Shown piece after piece: positions 1-6,069 of a stretch of 6,322 bases of DNA (within the stretch, counting starts at the first letter, position 1; each line of letters opens with the position of its first letter). Made by a program: the position numbers and the translations under genes. The DNA comes from Spirochaetaceae bacterium (lineage in GTDB: Bacteria; Spirochaetota; Spirochaetia; Treponematales; Breznakiellaceae): assembly GCA_031265025.1 (NCBI GenBank), contig JAISDF010000054.1, forward strand, positions 1-6,322, written 5' to 3'. The notes under the pieces are model-generated. The model ran no database searches. It was not told where the DNA came from and saw only the letters and a list, made by a program, of their open reading frames with translations.

Positions 1-66
1 AACGCCATTGTAGACTTTACCGTCTTCGGCCGCCTTGCCGGAGCGGCCGCCGCCGCGGGAAGATAA
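1..66 (+). CDS. C-terminal end of an FAD-dependent fumarate reductase/flavocytochrome c-type flavoprotein (partial, 5' end outside window)
   Basis: Frame 1 is open from the first base to the TAA at 64-66 and gives 21 residues beginning NAIVDFTVFGRLAG and ending in an alanine-rich tail. The pattern N-A-[IL]-x-D/E-x-x-V-F-G-R-[IL]-A-G followed by alanines is the conserved C-terminal FAD-binding segment of the fumarate reductase/succinate dehydrogenase flavoprotein superfamily (FAD_binding_2), including soluble flavocytochrome c and urocanate reductase-like enzymes. Members reduce fumarate or a related enoate using flavin-delivered electrons. Which substrate this one uses, and whether it carries an FMN-binding or haem domain, cannot be told from the tail. 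The gene ends just before a strong terminator, so it belongs to a separate transcription unit from the genes downstream. Confidence 0.72.
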   Translation, partial: NAIVDFTVFGRLAGAAAAAGR

Positions 67-107
67 ACGCGGGCACTGTATCAAAGGCCGGATTGTAAGC
101 CGGTTTG

Positions 108-141
108 CCGGGGTCGTCCATGGGGCGGCCCCGGTTTTTTT
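108..141 (+). terminator. Rho-independent terminator after the flavoprotein gene
   Basis: Bases 108-119 (CCGGGGTCGTCC) pair along their whole length with 123-134 (GGGCGGCCCCGG). This gives a 12-bp stem with two G-U wobbles and a three-base loop, followed directly by seven T residues (135-141). It lies 41 bases after the flavoprotein stop codon and before the next promoter, so it should insulate the two transcription units. A weaker CCGG/CCGG pairing at 88-103 precedes it and is probably incidental. Confidence 0.88.
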
Positions 142-174
142 GCCTCCGGGATACGCCGTATTGACACCGCTCTC

Positions 175-201
175 TTGATAGAGTCTTTCTTTCGATATAA
201 T
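175..201 (+). promoter_or_regulatory. Probable sigma70-type promoter of the PilZ-to-RluD operon
   Basis: TTGATA at 175-180 (one mismatch to the -35 consensus TTGACA) and a perfect TATAAT at 196-201 are separated by 15 bp, slightly shorter than the optimal 17. The -10 box sits inside a short palindrome, GATAT-A-ATATC (194-204). The element is in the only noncoding gap of the window, just after a terminator and just before the first gene of a tightly packed gene series. Transcription would be expected to start near base 208, which leaves a very short leader containing the GAGG at 211-214. A perfect TTGACA also occurs at 161-166 but has no -10 box at suitable spacing. Confidence 0.6.
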
Positions 202-210
202 ATCATAATA

Positions 211-214
211 GAGG
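211..214 (+). promoter_or_regulatory. Shine-Dalgarno core GAGG for the PilZ gene
   Basis: GAGG lies 2 bases before ATG 217 and 11 bases before GTG 226. The first spacing is too tight and the second is long, so the site does not decide firmly between them. It does argue that translation starts here and not at TTG 175. Confidence 0.45.
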
Positions 215-216
215 TA

Positions 217-1329
217 ATGCGGGGCGTGTTAATTTACCTGTTGCTCATGGTGATTCCCCTTTTGGGTATTACGGTGCTGATACTTTTCAAACCTTCAAAA
301 AACAGCAAGACATCCTGGATAGCCTTTATGGCAAAGGGCAAGGATGCGGGATTCAGCTTTAGGGAAATCGACCTTCTCAGAAAACTGGCGATAAAAAGTC
401 ATCTGGAAGACCCCGCGGCCCTGTTCTGGTCCCAGAAGCAGCTTGACCGCTGTATTTCGGCCATGCTCCGCAACGCCAGGCTTTCGGGCGAGGACCGCAG
501 GCAGAGTACCCAGGATTTTATCGCCAAGCTCTACGAATACCGCAAAAAGATTGAATTTGAAAAACCCCAGTATAAAAAGGGTATAAACAATTCCCGGCAG
601 ATTGAGGAAGGCCAGCCCATCAGGGTGCTTGCCGAAAGTATGGGCGTGTACAAGTCCCGTGTCATAAAGAACACCGACCACTACATGACGATTACCCGGC
701 CGGTCAGCCCGAACCTTCCCTTGAGTTTTTCCTGGAACGGCCTTAAAATCGCCGTCTATTTCTGGCGCCGCGATGACGCGGGTTATGTGTTTGACGCTAC
801 CGTTACCGACGAGGTGTATTCCCGGGGGGTACAGGCCCTGCAGATCAACCACGCCGAATCCCTTTTCAGGACCCAGAAACGCGCGTCCATCAGGATCAAA
901 ACCAAGAAGCCCGCATTCCTCTACCTCCCCGACGGAGGCGCCCTTAACGAAACCATCGAAACCAAACCGGGCCTCAAGTGCATTGTTGAGGATCTCTCTG
1001 ATTCAGGCTGCGCCGTGACCATAGGCGGCAAGGCTCTTGAGGGTCTCAAAGTCAAGATACAGTTTGCCCTGAGCGATACGCCCATCATCATGAAGGGTAC
1101 GGTGCGTTCCACCGAGTTTAACGAGGAGACTTCCCGTTCCCTGCTTCATATTGAAGCCGACCCCCTGCCCCTGGCGATACGGAACCGTATCCTGGGGGAG
1201 GTTTTCGGGGTGCAGACCGAGGAAGACTATCTTGTTCCCTTTCAACTTTTGGAAGAAGAAGAAAATCAAAGCAAACTACAGGATGAGGCCGTATCTTTCC
1301 AAGGAGATAGCAATGAAGCACCCCAATAA
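217..1329 (+). CDS. Membrane-anchored YcgR-like PilZ protein, probable cyclic di-GMP receptor
   Basis: From ATG at 217 the product is 370 aa. Residues 3-24 form one hydrophobic transmembrane helix followed by Lys-rich residues, predicting an outside-N/inside-C anchor with the bulk in the cytoplasm. A charged helical linker (about 35-120) precedes a YcgR-like N-terminal beta domain (about 130-215). The PilZ domain spans about 216-330 and has both c-di-GMP-binding signatures: RTQKR (218-222, RxxxR) and DLSDSG (259-264, DxSxxG). Ligand binding is therefore likely. PilZ proteins of this class couple c-di-GMP to motility or envelope functions, but the output here is unknown. The frame is open back to TTG at 175, but that codon coincides with the putative -35 box. 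GAGG (211-214) is only 2 bases from this ATG, so GTG at 226 (367 aa, spacing 11) is a real alternative start. The 3' end overlaps the next gene by 17 bases. Confidence 0.88.
   Translation: MRGVLIYLLLMVIPLLGITVLILFKPSKNSKTSWIAFMAKGKDAGFSFREIDLLRKLAIKSHLEDPAALFWSQKQLDRCISAMLRNARLSGEDRRQSTQDFIAKLYEYRKKIEFEKPQYKKGINNSRQIEEGQPIRVLAESMGVYKSRVIKNTDHYMTITRPVSPNLPLSFSWNGLKIAVYFWRRDDAGYVFDATVTDEVYSRGVQALQINHAESLFRTQKRASIRIKTKKPAFLYLPDGGALNETIETKPGLKCIVEDLSDSGCAVTIGGKALEGLKVKIQFALSDTPIIMKGTVRSTEFNEETSRSLLHIEADPLPLAIRNRILGEVFGVQTEEDYLVPFQLLEEEENQSKLQDEAVSFQGDSNEAPQ
1301..1306 (+). promoter_or_regulatory. Ribosome binding site AAGGAG for the HEAT-repeat gene
   Basis: AAGGAG is followed by a 6-base spacer to ATG 1313. 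It lies inside the end of the PilZ gene and fixes the start of the HEAT gene at 1313. The same frame is open further upstream to 1151, but that extension is a shadow of the PilZ gene and would bury the signal peptide. Confidence 0.85.
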
Positions 1330-2524
1330 ACGCGCCCGCCGGGCATATATCCCTGTCTTTTTGGCGGGCCTTGTGCTCTGCGCCCCGGTCCTGGGAGCCC
1401 AGGAATCAATACTGCTCTCCTACCAGAGGAATTTTGTCCGGGCAAACCTGGCTACCAAGGCGGGCATACTGAGGGACGCGGCGACCGATGAGCGGGCCTC
1501 TGATTTTATAGGCCCCCTGTACGAATACGCCCTTAACTTCTGCCTCCAGCAGTCGGATTTTCTCCGCGACGATCCCGACATGATAACCCTGGCCGTTCTG
1601 GCCTCGGCGGGGGTAAAAAACGCGGGCTACAAGCCTTCCGTGGATACGCTGTGGAAGCTCTTTCAGAGTTACCGGGATTCCCTCATACGGGTCGAAATAC
1701 TCCGTTCCCTGGGGGTTCTCGGGAAAGACAATGCCCAGGTCATTGAGAACCTCAACCAGTTTCTGGCAAACCAGAACAACGTGTTCCGTTCCGGCATGTC
1801 GCCTGATTATCCGACCCTTTCCGCCTGTATCGACGCCCTTTCAAGCCTGGGGGACGGTTCGTCGTTTCCGGTGCTTTTCTCCACGATGATAGCCGCCTAT
1901 CCTGAATCCATACGGATCGGGGCCCAGGCGGCACTGGGTTCCCTGTCCGGGGACTACAGGAGCTTTCTTATCATGGTGATACAGCGCAATCCCCCGGCCG
2001 AAAAGCTCACCGCGTTTAACGCCGCCAGGGAGAACAGCCGTTTCGGTCCCGCCGATATGGGCGAAATAGCCGAGACCAGCCTCAGGGTGAGCCTTGATCT
2101 TTTTCCTTCCAATCCTGACGGAGAGGCGGCGATACATACCCTCCGTTTTTCCAGCGCGCGGCTTCTCGGTTCCCTCAGGTGGACAAAGGCCGTGGACGCG
2201 CTTATCAAGCATTTTTACCGGGTACAAACCGATTACAACAACGGGAGAGCCGCCAAGGCCCAGTTTATTGAGGCCGTTTCCTGCCTCGGCGCCATGGATT
2301 CTGACCAGGCGGCCCAGACCCTCGCCCTCCAGCTTGGGCTCTTTAATTCCCAGATGGAAAGAACAGGGGAATACGACGCGGATATACTCATCAGCGTAAT
2401 TGACGCCCTGGGCGAACTGGGCGACAAAATCGCCTTTGACTATCTCCTTTACATAGGCTACCTGGGCTATCCCGAGGAAGTCCAGTCCTCGGCGCGGGAC
2501 GCCCTTAACCGGCTCAAATGGTAA
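1313..2524 (+). CDS. Secreted or periplasmic HEAT-repeat protein, function unknown
   Basis: The 403-aa product starts with a basic n-region (KRARR), a hydrophobic core (about 11-27) and a likely signal peptidase site after VLGA (residue 29, before QE). Cys23 in LVLC is a poor lipobox, so lipidation is possible but unlikely. The mature part is almost wholly alpha-helical with repeated units of HEAT character, ending in patterns such as ILRSLGVLGK (129-138), CIDALSSLGD (172-181), AQAALGSLSG (204-213), SARLLGSLRW (281-290), VSCLGAM (322-328), VIDALGELGD (362-371) and SARDALNRLK (393-402). HEAT solenoids act as protein-binding scaffolds, and no catalytic motif is visible. The start has a strong ribosome binding site, overlaps the PilZ gene by 17 bases, and the end overlaps comEC by 7 bases. 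A role in the cell envelope is inferred from the export signal. The exact function and partner are not recognisable. Confidence 0.82.
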   Translation: MKHPNKRARRAYIPVFLAGLVLCAPVLGAQESILLSYQRNFVRANLATKAGILRDAATDERASDFIGPLYEYALNFCLQQSDFLRDDPDMITLAVLASAGVKNAGYKPSVDTLWKLFQSYRDSLIRVEILRSLGVLGKDNAQVIENLNQFLANQNNVFRSGMSPDYPTLSACIDALSSLGDGSSFPVLFSTMIAAYPESIRIGAQAALGSLSGDYRSFLIMVIQRNPPAEKLTAFNAARENSRFGPADMGEIAETSLRVSLDLFPSNPDGEAAIHTLRFSSARLLGSLRWTKAVDALIKHFYRVQTDYNNGRAAKAQFIEAVSCLGAMDSDQAAQTLALQLGLFNSQMERTGEYDADILISVIDALGELGDKIAFDYLLYIGYLGYPEEVQSSARDALNRLKW

Positions 2525-3984
2525 CGCGGAGCATCTTCCCGCCTGTCTGCGCCGCCGCCATTGCCTGCGCTGTTTCGTATTACGGCCTTTTCGCCCTTGA
2601 ATGGGCAGGCGGATCTTCGTTCCGGATCTTTGTCCCGGTATTGCTTTCCGTTATGGGCCTTCTCTCTTTTTTTGAAGTTATCGGGACGCGCGCCTTTGTT
2701 CGGTATGCTGTCGCGGCAGGCGTTGGCCTTGTCCTGGGCCTCTCGGCCCATTACGCCGCGTCAGACGCGCCCCCAGGAGGGCTCCCCGCCGGAGAAATCA
2801 CCGCCCTTGAAGGCGTACTGCTTGACGATCCCCGGGGCATACAGACCAGGGGCGGCATACAGGGCATGGGCCGCGTCGAGCTTACAAAAATATACGGCGG
2901 GAACGGGCTTGAGCTTGTTCCCGGCTGGCGGGCCGCCAGGATACGGGTTTTCTTTGACAGGGAAAATCTCCCGCGCCTTGTTGATTTTGGCAGAAAAAGC
3001 GTTTTGTATGTCGAGGGAGTTTTTTCAGGCGATTACTTCAGGACCCGTTCCGTGCATGTGCTTTCCCCGCCGCCTCAGCGGGAACGGACAAGAACCGCGT
3101 TCCGCATGACGCTGCTCGAAAAATTCTCCCGTCATGAATGGGGTTCCCTTGCCCAGGCGGTACTCCTCGGCGTGCGGGATAATCTTGATACCGAACTTGC
3201 CGGGGCCTTTACCGCCTCAGGCTGCGCCCATGTGCTCGCCCTTTCGGGCATGCATCTCGGCGTCATCGCCGGGCTCCTGTCCCTGCTCCTAAAAAAACCC
3301 CTGGGGCTTAAAAAGGCGGCCCTTTTGGGGGCGGTTTTGGTTATGGGTTATGTGTACCTTGTAGGCCCCCAGGCCTCGTTGGTGCGTTCGCTCATCATGT
3401 ACCTCATCGGGGTAGTGGTGATTTTTAAGGGTTTTCCCCGGCGCGGAGAGGCTATACTGGCCGCGGCCTTTATGGCGCAGTTGGCGCTTTCCCCATCTTC
3501 GGGAAGGGAACTTTCGTTTACCCTGTCCTACCTTGCCCTTCTGGGGCTGCTCACGGCCGGGCCCTGGGTATACGAACTTGTCAGGGGGAAAATTCCCCCC
3601 ATGGCGGCCGGTCCCCTTTCGGCCTCGGCAGGGGCCTTTCTTGTTACTTCCCCCCTTTCGGCCCTTTGTTTCGGCGTGCTCTATCCCGGAGGCATACTGG
3701 CGGCCCTGGTCATAAGCCCCCTTATTACCCTTTTCATGGTTCTTGCCCTGGGATGGCTTTTTGTTGGGGCGCTTTTTCCCGCCGCGGCCTTTGCCCTGAC
3801 AATGCCGCTTTCCGTCCTGTACCGGACCCTGCAGATGGTTTCGGGAGCGGCGGGGCTTTTCCCTTCCATCCCGGTACACGGCGCTCCGGCTGTCCTTGCC
3901 GCCGCCCTCGCGGCCACGGCGCTGCTCTATGCGGGGCAAAGAAAACTGGTCCTTATGAGGAAACGGCTTGAACCCTTTGGCTAG
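2518..3984 (+). CDS. comEC: ComEC/Rec2-family inner membrane protein without the C-terminal beta-lactamase-like domain
   Basis: The 488-aa product has N-terminal transmembrane helices (about 6-28, 36-53, 60-80), then a soluble DUF4131/OB-like region (about 95-185, including ALEGVLLDDPR), then the polytopic Competence domain (about 205-475). The hallmark signature of the family is clear: AVLLGVRDNLD (214-224) followed by GCAHVLALSGMHLG (235-248), with ELSFTLSYLALLG (331-343) and LVISPLITL (397-405) further on. ComEC forms the channel that passes single-stranded DNA across the inner membrane during natural transformation. Many full-length homologues carry an extracellular metallo-beta-lactamase-like nuclease domain; here the protein stops right after the last helix and a basic tail. 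No good ribosome binding site precedes the ATG, which overlaps the stop of the HEAT gene (ATGGTAA), so translation is probably coupled. Whether this organism is competent is unknown. Confidence 0.87.
   Translation: MVTRSIFPPVCAAAIACAVSYYGLFALEWAGGSSFRIFVPVLLSVMGLLSFFEVIGTRAFVRYAVAAGVGLVLGLSAHYAASDAPPGGLPAGEITALEGVLLDDPRGIQTRGGIQGMGRVELTKIYGGNGLELVPGWRAARIRVFFDRENLPRLVDFGRKSVLYVEGVFSGDYFRTRSVHVLSPPPQRERTRTAFRMTLLEKFSRHEWGSLAQAVLLGVRDNLDTELAGAFTASGCAHVLALSGMHLGVIAGLLSLLLKKPLGLKKAALLGAVLVMGYVYLVGPQASLVRSLIMYLIGVVVIFKGFPRRGEAILAAAFMAQLALSPSSGRELSFTLSYLALLGLLTAGPWVYELVRGKIPPMAAGPLSASAGAFLVTSPLSALCFGVLYPGGILAALVISPLITLFMVLALGWLFVGALFPAAAFALTMPLSVLYRTLQMVSGAAGLFPSIPVHGAPAVLAAALAATALLYAGQRKLVLMRKRLEPFG
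3957..3960 (+). promoter_or_regulatory. Ribosome binding site GAGG supporting the TTG start of rsmA
   Basis: GAGG lies 7 bases before TTG 3968, inside the 3' end of comEC. A second in-frame TTG at 3977 has no better site, so 3968 is preferred. Confidence 0.6.
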
Positions 3985-4843
3985 AGCCCTGAACTACGAT
4001 TCGCCCAATGAACTGAGGGCCTATCTTGAGGGACACGGCCTGGGCATGCAAAAAAAATTCGGCCAGAATTTTCTGATAAATCCGGCCGTGCGCCGGGAGC
4101 TTGTCGGCGCTCTGGACATCAGGGCAGGGGACCAGGTCTGGGAAATCGGACCGGGCCTCGGTTCCATGACCTTTGAATTTCTCTCCCGTGGCGCTCTGGT
4201 TACGGCCTTTGAAATTGACCAGGGTTTTGTCCGGGCGCTGGGAGAACTCTTTCCCGAAAACGAAAACCTGAAAGTCATAGGCGGCGATGTACGAAAGACC
4301 TGGCCGGCCCGGACCGCGCGGGCGCCTTATCTTTTCGGGAATCTTCCCTACAATGTGGGTTCGGTTATTCTTGGTGAAATGATAGAGGCGGGCTGCCTCT
4401 TTGAACGCATGGTTGTGACGGTGCAGAAAGAAGTGGCCTGCCGCATGAGCGCCCGGCCGGGTTCAAAAGACTATTCTTCCTTTTCCGTACTCTGCGCCTC
4501 GGTATACCGGGTCGAAGCCCTCCGCGTTATAGGGGCGCGTTCCTTTTATCCGGCCCCCCATGTGGATTCCCAGGCCGTAAGGCTTTCCCTCAAGACCGGA
4601 CAGATTCAGTATCCAAAACTCTTTACTCCCCTGGTCCGTTTTCTGTTCGCGTCCAGGAGAAAAACCCTCAGGAACAGCCTGACCAAATTCCTTTCTTCGC
4701 GTATAATGAAGGACAGTGAAAAGACGGCCCGGCAGCGCGGGGAAGAACTGCTTGCGGCCTCAGGCATATCCGGTTCGGAACGGCCTGAAAATTTGACTGT
4801 GGAGGAATTCGCCGCCCTTGCCGCCCTGGTTGGGGAGGCCTGA
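3968..4843 (+). CDS. rsmA: 16S rRNA (adenine(1518)-N6/adenine(1519)-N6)-dimethyltransferase
   Basis: The 291-aa product matches RsmA/KsgA, which dimethylates two adjacent adenines in the 3' terminal hairpin of 16S rRNA with S-adenosylmethionine late in small-subunit assembly; loss classically gives kasugamycin resistance. Visible motifs are MQKKFGQNFL (27-36), the SAM-binding loop EIGPGLG (59-65), the acidic strand end FEID (81-84), GGDV (105-108), the catalytic NLPY (125-128), FYPAPHVDS (193-201) and SRRKTLRNSL (229-238). No key residue is missing and the length is slightly above the usual 260-290. The protein starts with a TTG codon, 14 bases before the comEC stop ends, an overlap of 17 bases that suggests coupling. 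An ATG start in the right region is absent until Met27, which would cut into the fold, so the rare TTG start is well supported. Confidence 0.95.
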   Translation: MNPLARALNYDSPNELRAYLEGHGLGMQKKFGQNFLINPAVRRELVGALDIRAGDQVWEIGPGLGSMTFEFLSRGALVTAFEIDQGFVRALGELFPENENLKVIGGDVRKTWPARTARAPYLFGNLPYNVGSVILGEMIEAGCLFERMVVTVQKEVACRMSARPGSKDYSSFSVLCASVYRVEALRVIGARSFYPAPHVDSQAVRLSLKTGQIQYPKLFTPLVRFLFASRRKTLRNSLTKFLSSRIMKDSEKTARQRGEELLAASGISGSERPENLTVEEFAALAALVGEA

Positions 4844-4850
4844 ACCCAGG

Positions 4851-5552
4851 ATGGAAATACGGGAAGCGCTGCGGCGGGTGCGGGAGCGGGTCGAAAAGGC
4901 CGCCGCCTCGGCCGGAAGAAAAAGCGATGAAATAACCCTCATGGCTGTGTCAAAATTTCACGGTATCCGGGCGATAGAGGAGGCCTATGAAAACGGCGTC
5001 AGGGTATTCGGCGAGAGCCGGGTTCAGGAAGCCCTGGAAAAATTTCCCGCCTTTCTCGCGGCCCATCCCGGAGCCGCCCTTCACATGATAGGCAGCCTCC
5101 AGAGGAACAAGGCAAAGACCGCGGCGGGCCTTTTTCACTGCGTCCAGTCCCTTGACCGCGATGAACTTGTAGACGCCCTCGGCAGGGCCGCAAGCGCTGA
5201 CGACGCCAAAAACAAGCCGCCCCTTCCGGTGCTTCTTGAGTTCCATACAGCCGAAGATTCAAAATCGGGTTATCCTGATTTTGACGCCCTGCTTAAAGGG
5301 GCGGAAAAAACCGCCGCGTATCCCGGCCTGACGCTTGCCGGGCTTATGACCATGGCCCCCTTTACCGCCGACAAAGGGGCCGTGCGGAGTTCGTTCCGTT
5401 CCCTGTACCGGGCGGGCGAGGAACTCATGCGGCGCGGATTTTTTAAGACGCCGGTGCTTTCGATGGGAATGTCAGGCGATTTTGAGCCTGCCATTGAAGA
5501 AGGTTCCACCCTGATCCGTATAGGTACCTTGATTTTTGGGGAACGCCCATGA
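4851..5552 (+). CDS. YggS/PLPBP family pyridoxal phosphate homeostasis protein
   Basis: The 233-aa product from ATG 4851 is a full-length member of the YggS/PROSC family, a single-domain type III fold PLP protein that holds PLP and affects vitamin B6 and amino acid balance, with no established enzyme activity. Motifs in order: LMAVSKFHG with the PLP lysine (K35), FGESRVQEALEKF (53-65), HMIGSLQRNKAK (78-89), QSLDR (99-103), EDSKSGY (135-141), GLMTMAPF (164-171), LSMGMSGDFEPAI (203-215) and GSTLIRIGTLIFG (218-230). Two positions deviate from the common pattern: FGEN is FGES, and the usual VN(T/I)S stretch reads FHTA. The frame extends back to TTG 4818, but ATG 4851 matches the normal family N-terminus and follows the rsmA stop by 7 bases. 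GGGGAGG at 4832-4838 is the probable ribosome binding site, at a long spacing of 12. The end overlaps the next gene as ATGA. Confidence 0.94.
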   Translation: MEIREALRRVRERVEKAAASAGRKSDEITLMAVSKFHGIRAIEEAYENGVRVFGESRVQEALEKFPAFLAAHPGAALHMIGSLQRNKAKTAAGLFHCVQSLDRDELVDALGRAASADDAKNKPPLPVLLEFHTAEDSKSGYPDFDALLKGAEKTAAYPGLTLAGLMTMAPFTADKGAVRSSFRSLYRAGEELMRRGFFKTPVLSMGMSGDFEPAIEEGSTLIRIGTLIFGERP

Positions 5553-6067
5553 GAAAAATTTTCCTTCCCCTTGCGTTCTGCTGCCTTGCCGCGGGGAACA
5601 GGGCTTTCCCACAGGAGGCTGTCCCTAGCGGACAGGAACTTCGGGGAACAACAATACGCAGCGCCGAGGTATACGCTTCTCCCCTCGAGGCGTCTCCTTC
5701 CGAATTCCCCCTTTGGGCCAGGGATTTACGGCGGGCGGAAATCATTACCTTTGGCGCCGTTCCCTTTACCATGTTCTTCAGCATCTTCGCCGTGGATACC
5801 TACCGCTGGGCGACCCATAACCAGGACCTCCGCTATGCCCCCTGGCCCTTCAAGGCGGCGGGGGCCGTGGGGATGAGCGAGCGGCAGCAGCTCTTCTGCT
5901 TTGGCGGGGCTATTGCCGGGGCGATGACCATAGCCCTTGCCGATCACCTTATCCTGCGGGCCCAGCGTTCCCGCGAGGCGCGCAGAATTGAGGAACTGCC
6001 CCCAGGGGACCCCATCATCATAAGGAGAATTCCCCCGGAGGAAGGCGAAAAACCGGAGGACGGGTAA
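5549..6067 (+). CDS. Unrecognised small membrane protein with signal-like N-terminus and two transmembrane helices
   Basis: I do not recognise a family. The 172-aa product has a short basic start (MRK), a hydrophobic stretch (4-15) that looks like a signal peptide with possible cleavage near AFPQE (19-23), a polar segment (24-60), two predicted transmembrane helices (about 64-82 and 115-134) joined by an aromatic, Trp-containing loop (DTYRWATHNQDLRYAPW, 83-99), and a charged, proline-rich cytoplasmic-like tail (138-172) ending in acidic residues. Cys11 and Cys12 do not sit in a convincing lipobox. The start overlaps the stop of the YggS gene as ATGA, with GGGGA at 5538-5542 as a plausible binding site. 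The frame is real: it fills the space between two conserved genes exactly and ends 2 bases before the next ATG. Role unknown; inner-membrane location is inferred. Confidence 0.8.
   Translation: MRKIFLPLAFCCLAAGNRAFPQEAVPSGQELRGTTIRSAEVYASPLEASPSEFPLWARDLRRAEIITFGAVPFTMFFSIFAVDTYRWATHNQDLRYAPWPFKAAGAVGMSERQQLFCFGGAIAGAMTIALADHLILRAQRSREARRIEELPPGDPIIIRRIPPEEGEKPEDG
6055..6060 (+). promoter_or_regulatory. Ribosome binding site GGAGGA for the pseudouridine synthase gene
   Basis: GGAGGA lies 9 bases before ATG 6070, inside the end of the preceding gene. It is one of the two strongest Shine-Dalgarno matches in the window and fixes the start of the last gene. Confidence 0.8.
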
Positions 6068-6069
6068 TC

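Noticed and set aside
88..103. CCGG/CCGG hairpin before the terminator
   Set aside because: Only four base pairs and no following T tract. The adjacent 12-bp stem with T7 explains termination.
194..204. Palindrome GATAT-A-ATATC as a defined operator
   Set aside because: It is short, AT-rich and overlaps a canonical -10 box. There is no second copy, so calling it an operator is not supported.
175..216. TTG 175 as the start of the PilZ gene
   Set aside because: The codon coincides with a -35 box, has no ribosome binding site, and would add a polar segment before the membrane helix.
295..852. Minus-strand open frame (185 aa) opposite the PilZ gene
   Set aside because: It is antisense to a well-supported PilZ protein, shows no domain, and no promoter or terminator on that strand was seen.
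1151..1312. Upstream extension of the HEAT-repeat frame to ATG 1151
   Set aside because: The extension overlaps the conserved end of the PilZ gene in another frame. A strong ribosome binding site and a signal peptide place the start at 1313.
3289..3939. Long minus-strand open frame (216 aa) opposite comEC
   Set aside because: It lies wholly antisense to a clear ComEC gene. Its composition (Gly, Lys, Arg rich and repetitive) is what antisense reading of GC-rich transmembrane codons gives, with no recognisable domain or binding site.
4818..4850. TTG 4818 as the start of the YggS-family gene
   Set aside because: The extra 11 residues lie within the end of rsmA and do not resemble the family N-terminus. 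ATG 4851 gives the usual start.
2500..4850. Repeated short words such as CGCCCTT suggesting DNA uptake sequences near comEC
   Set aside because: They occur mostly in frame as Ala-Leu or Ala-Leu-like codons, are scattered through every gene, and have no fixed longer consensus. Codon use explains them.
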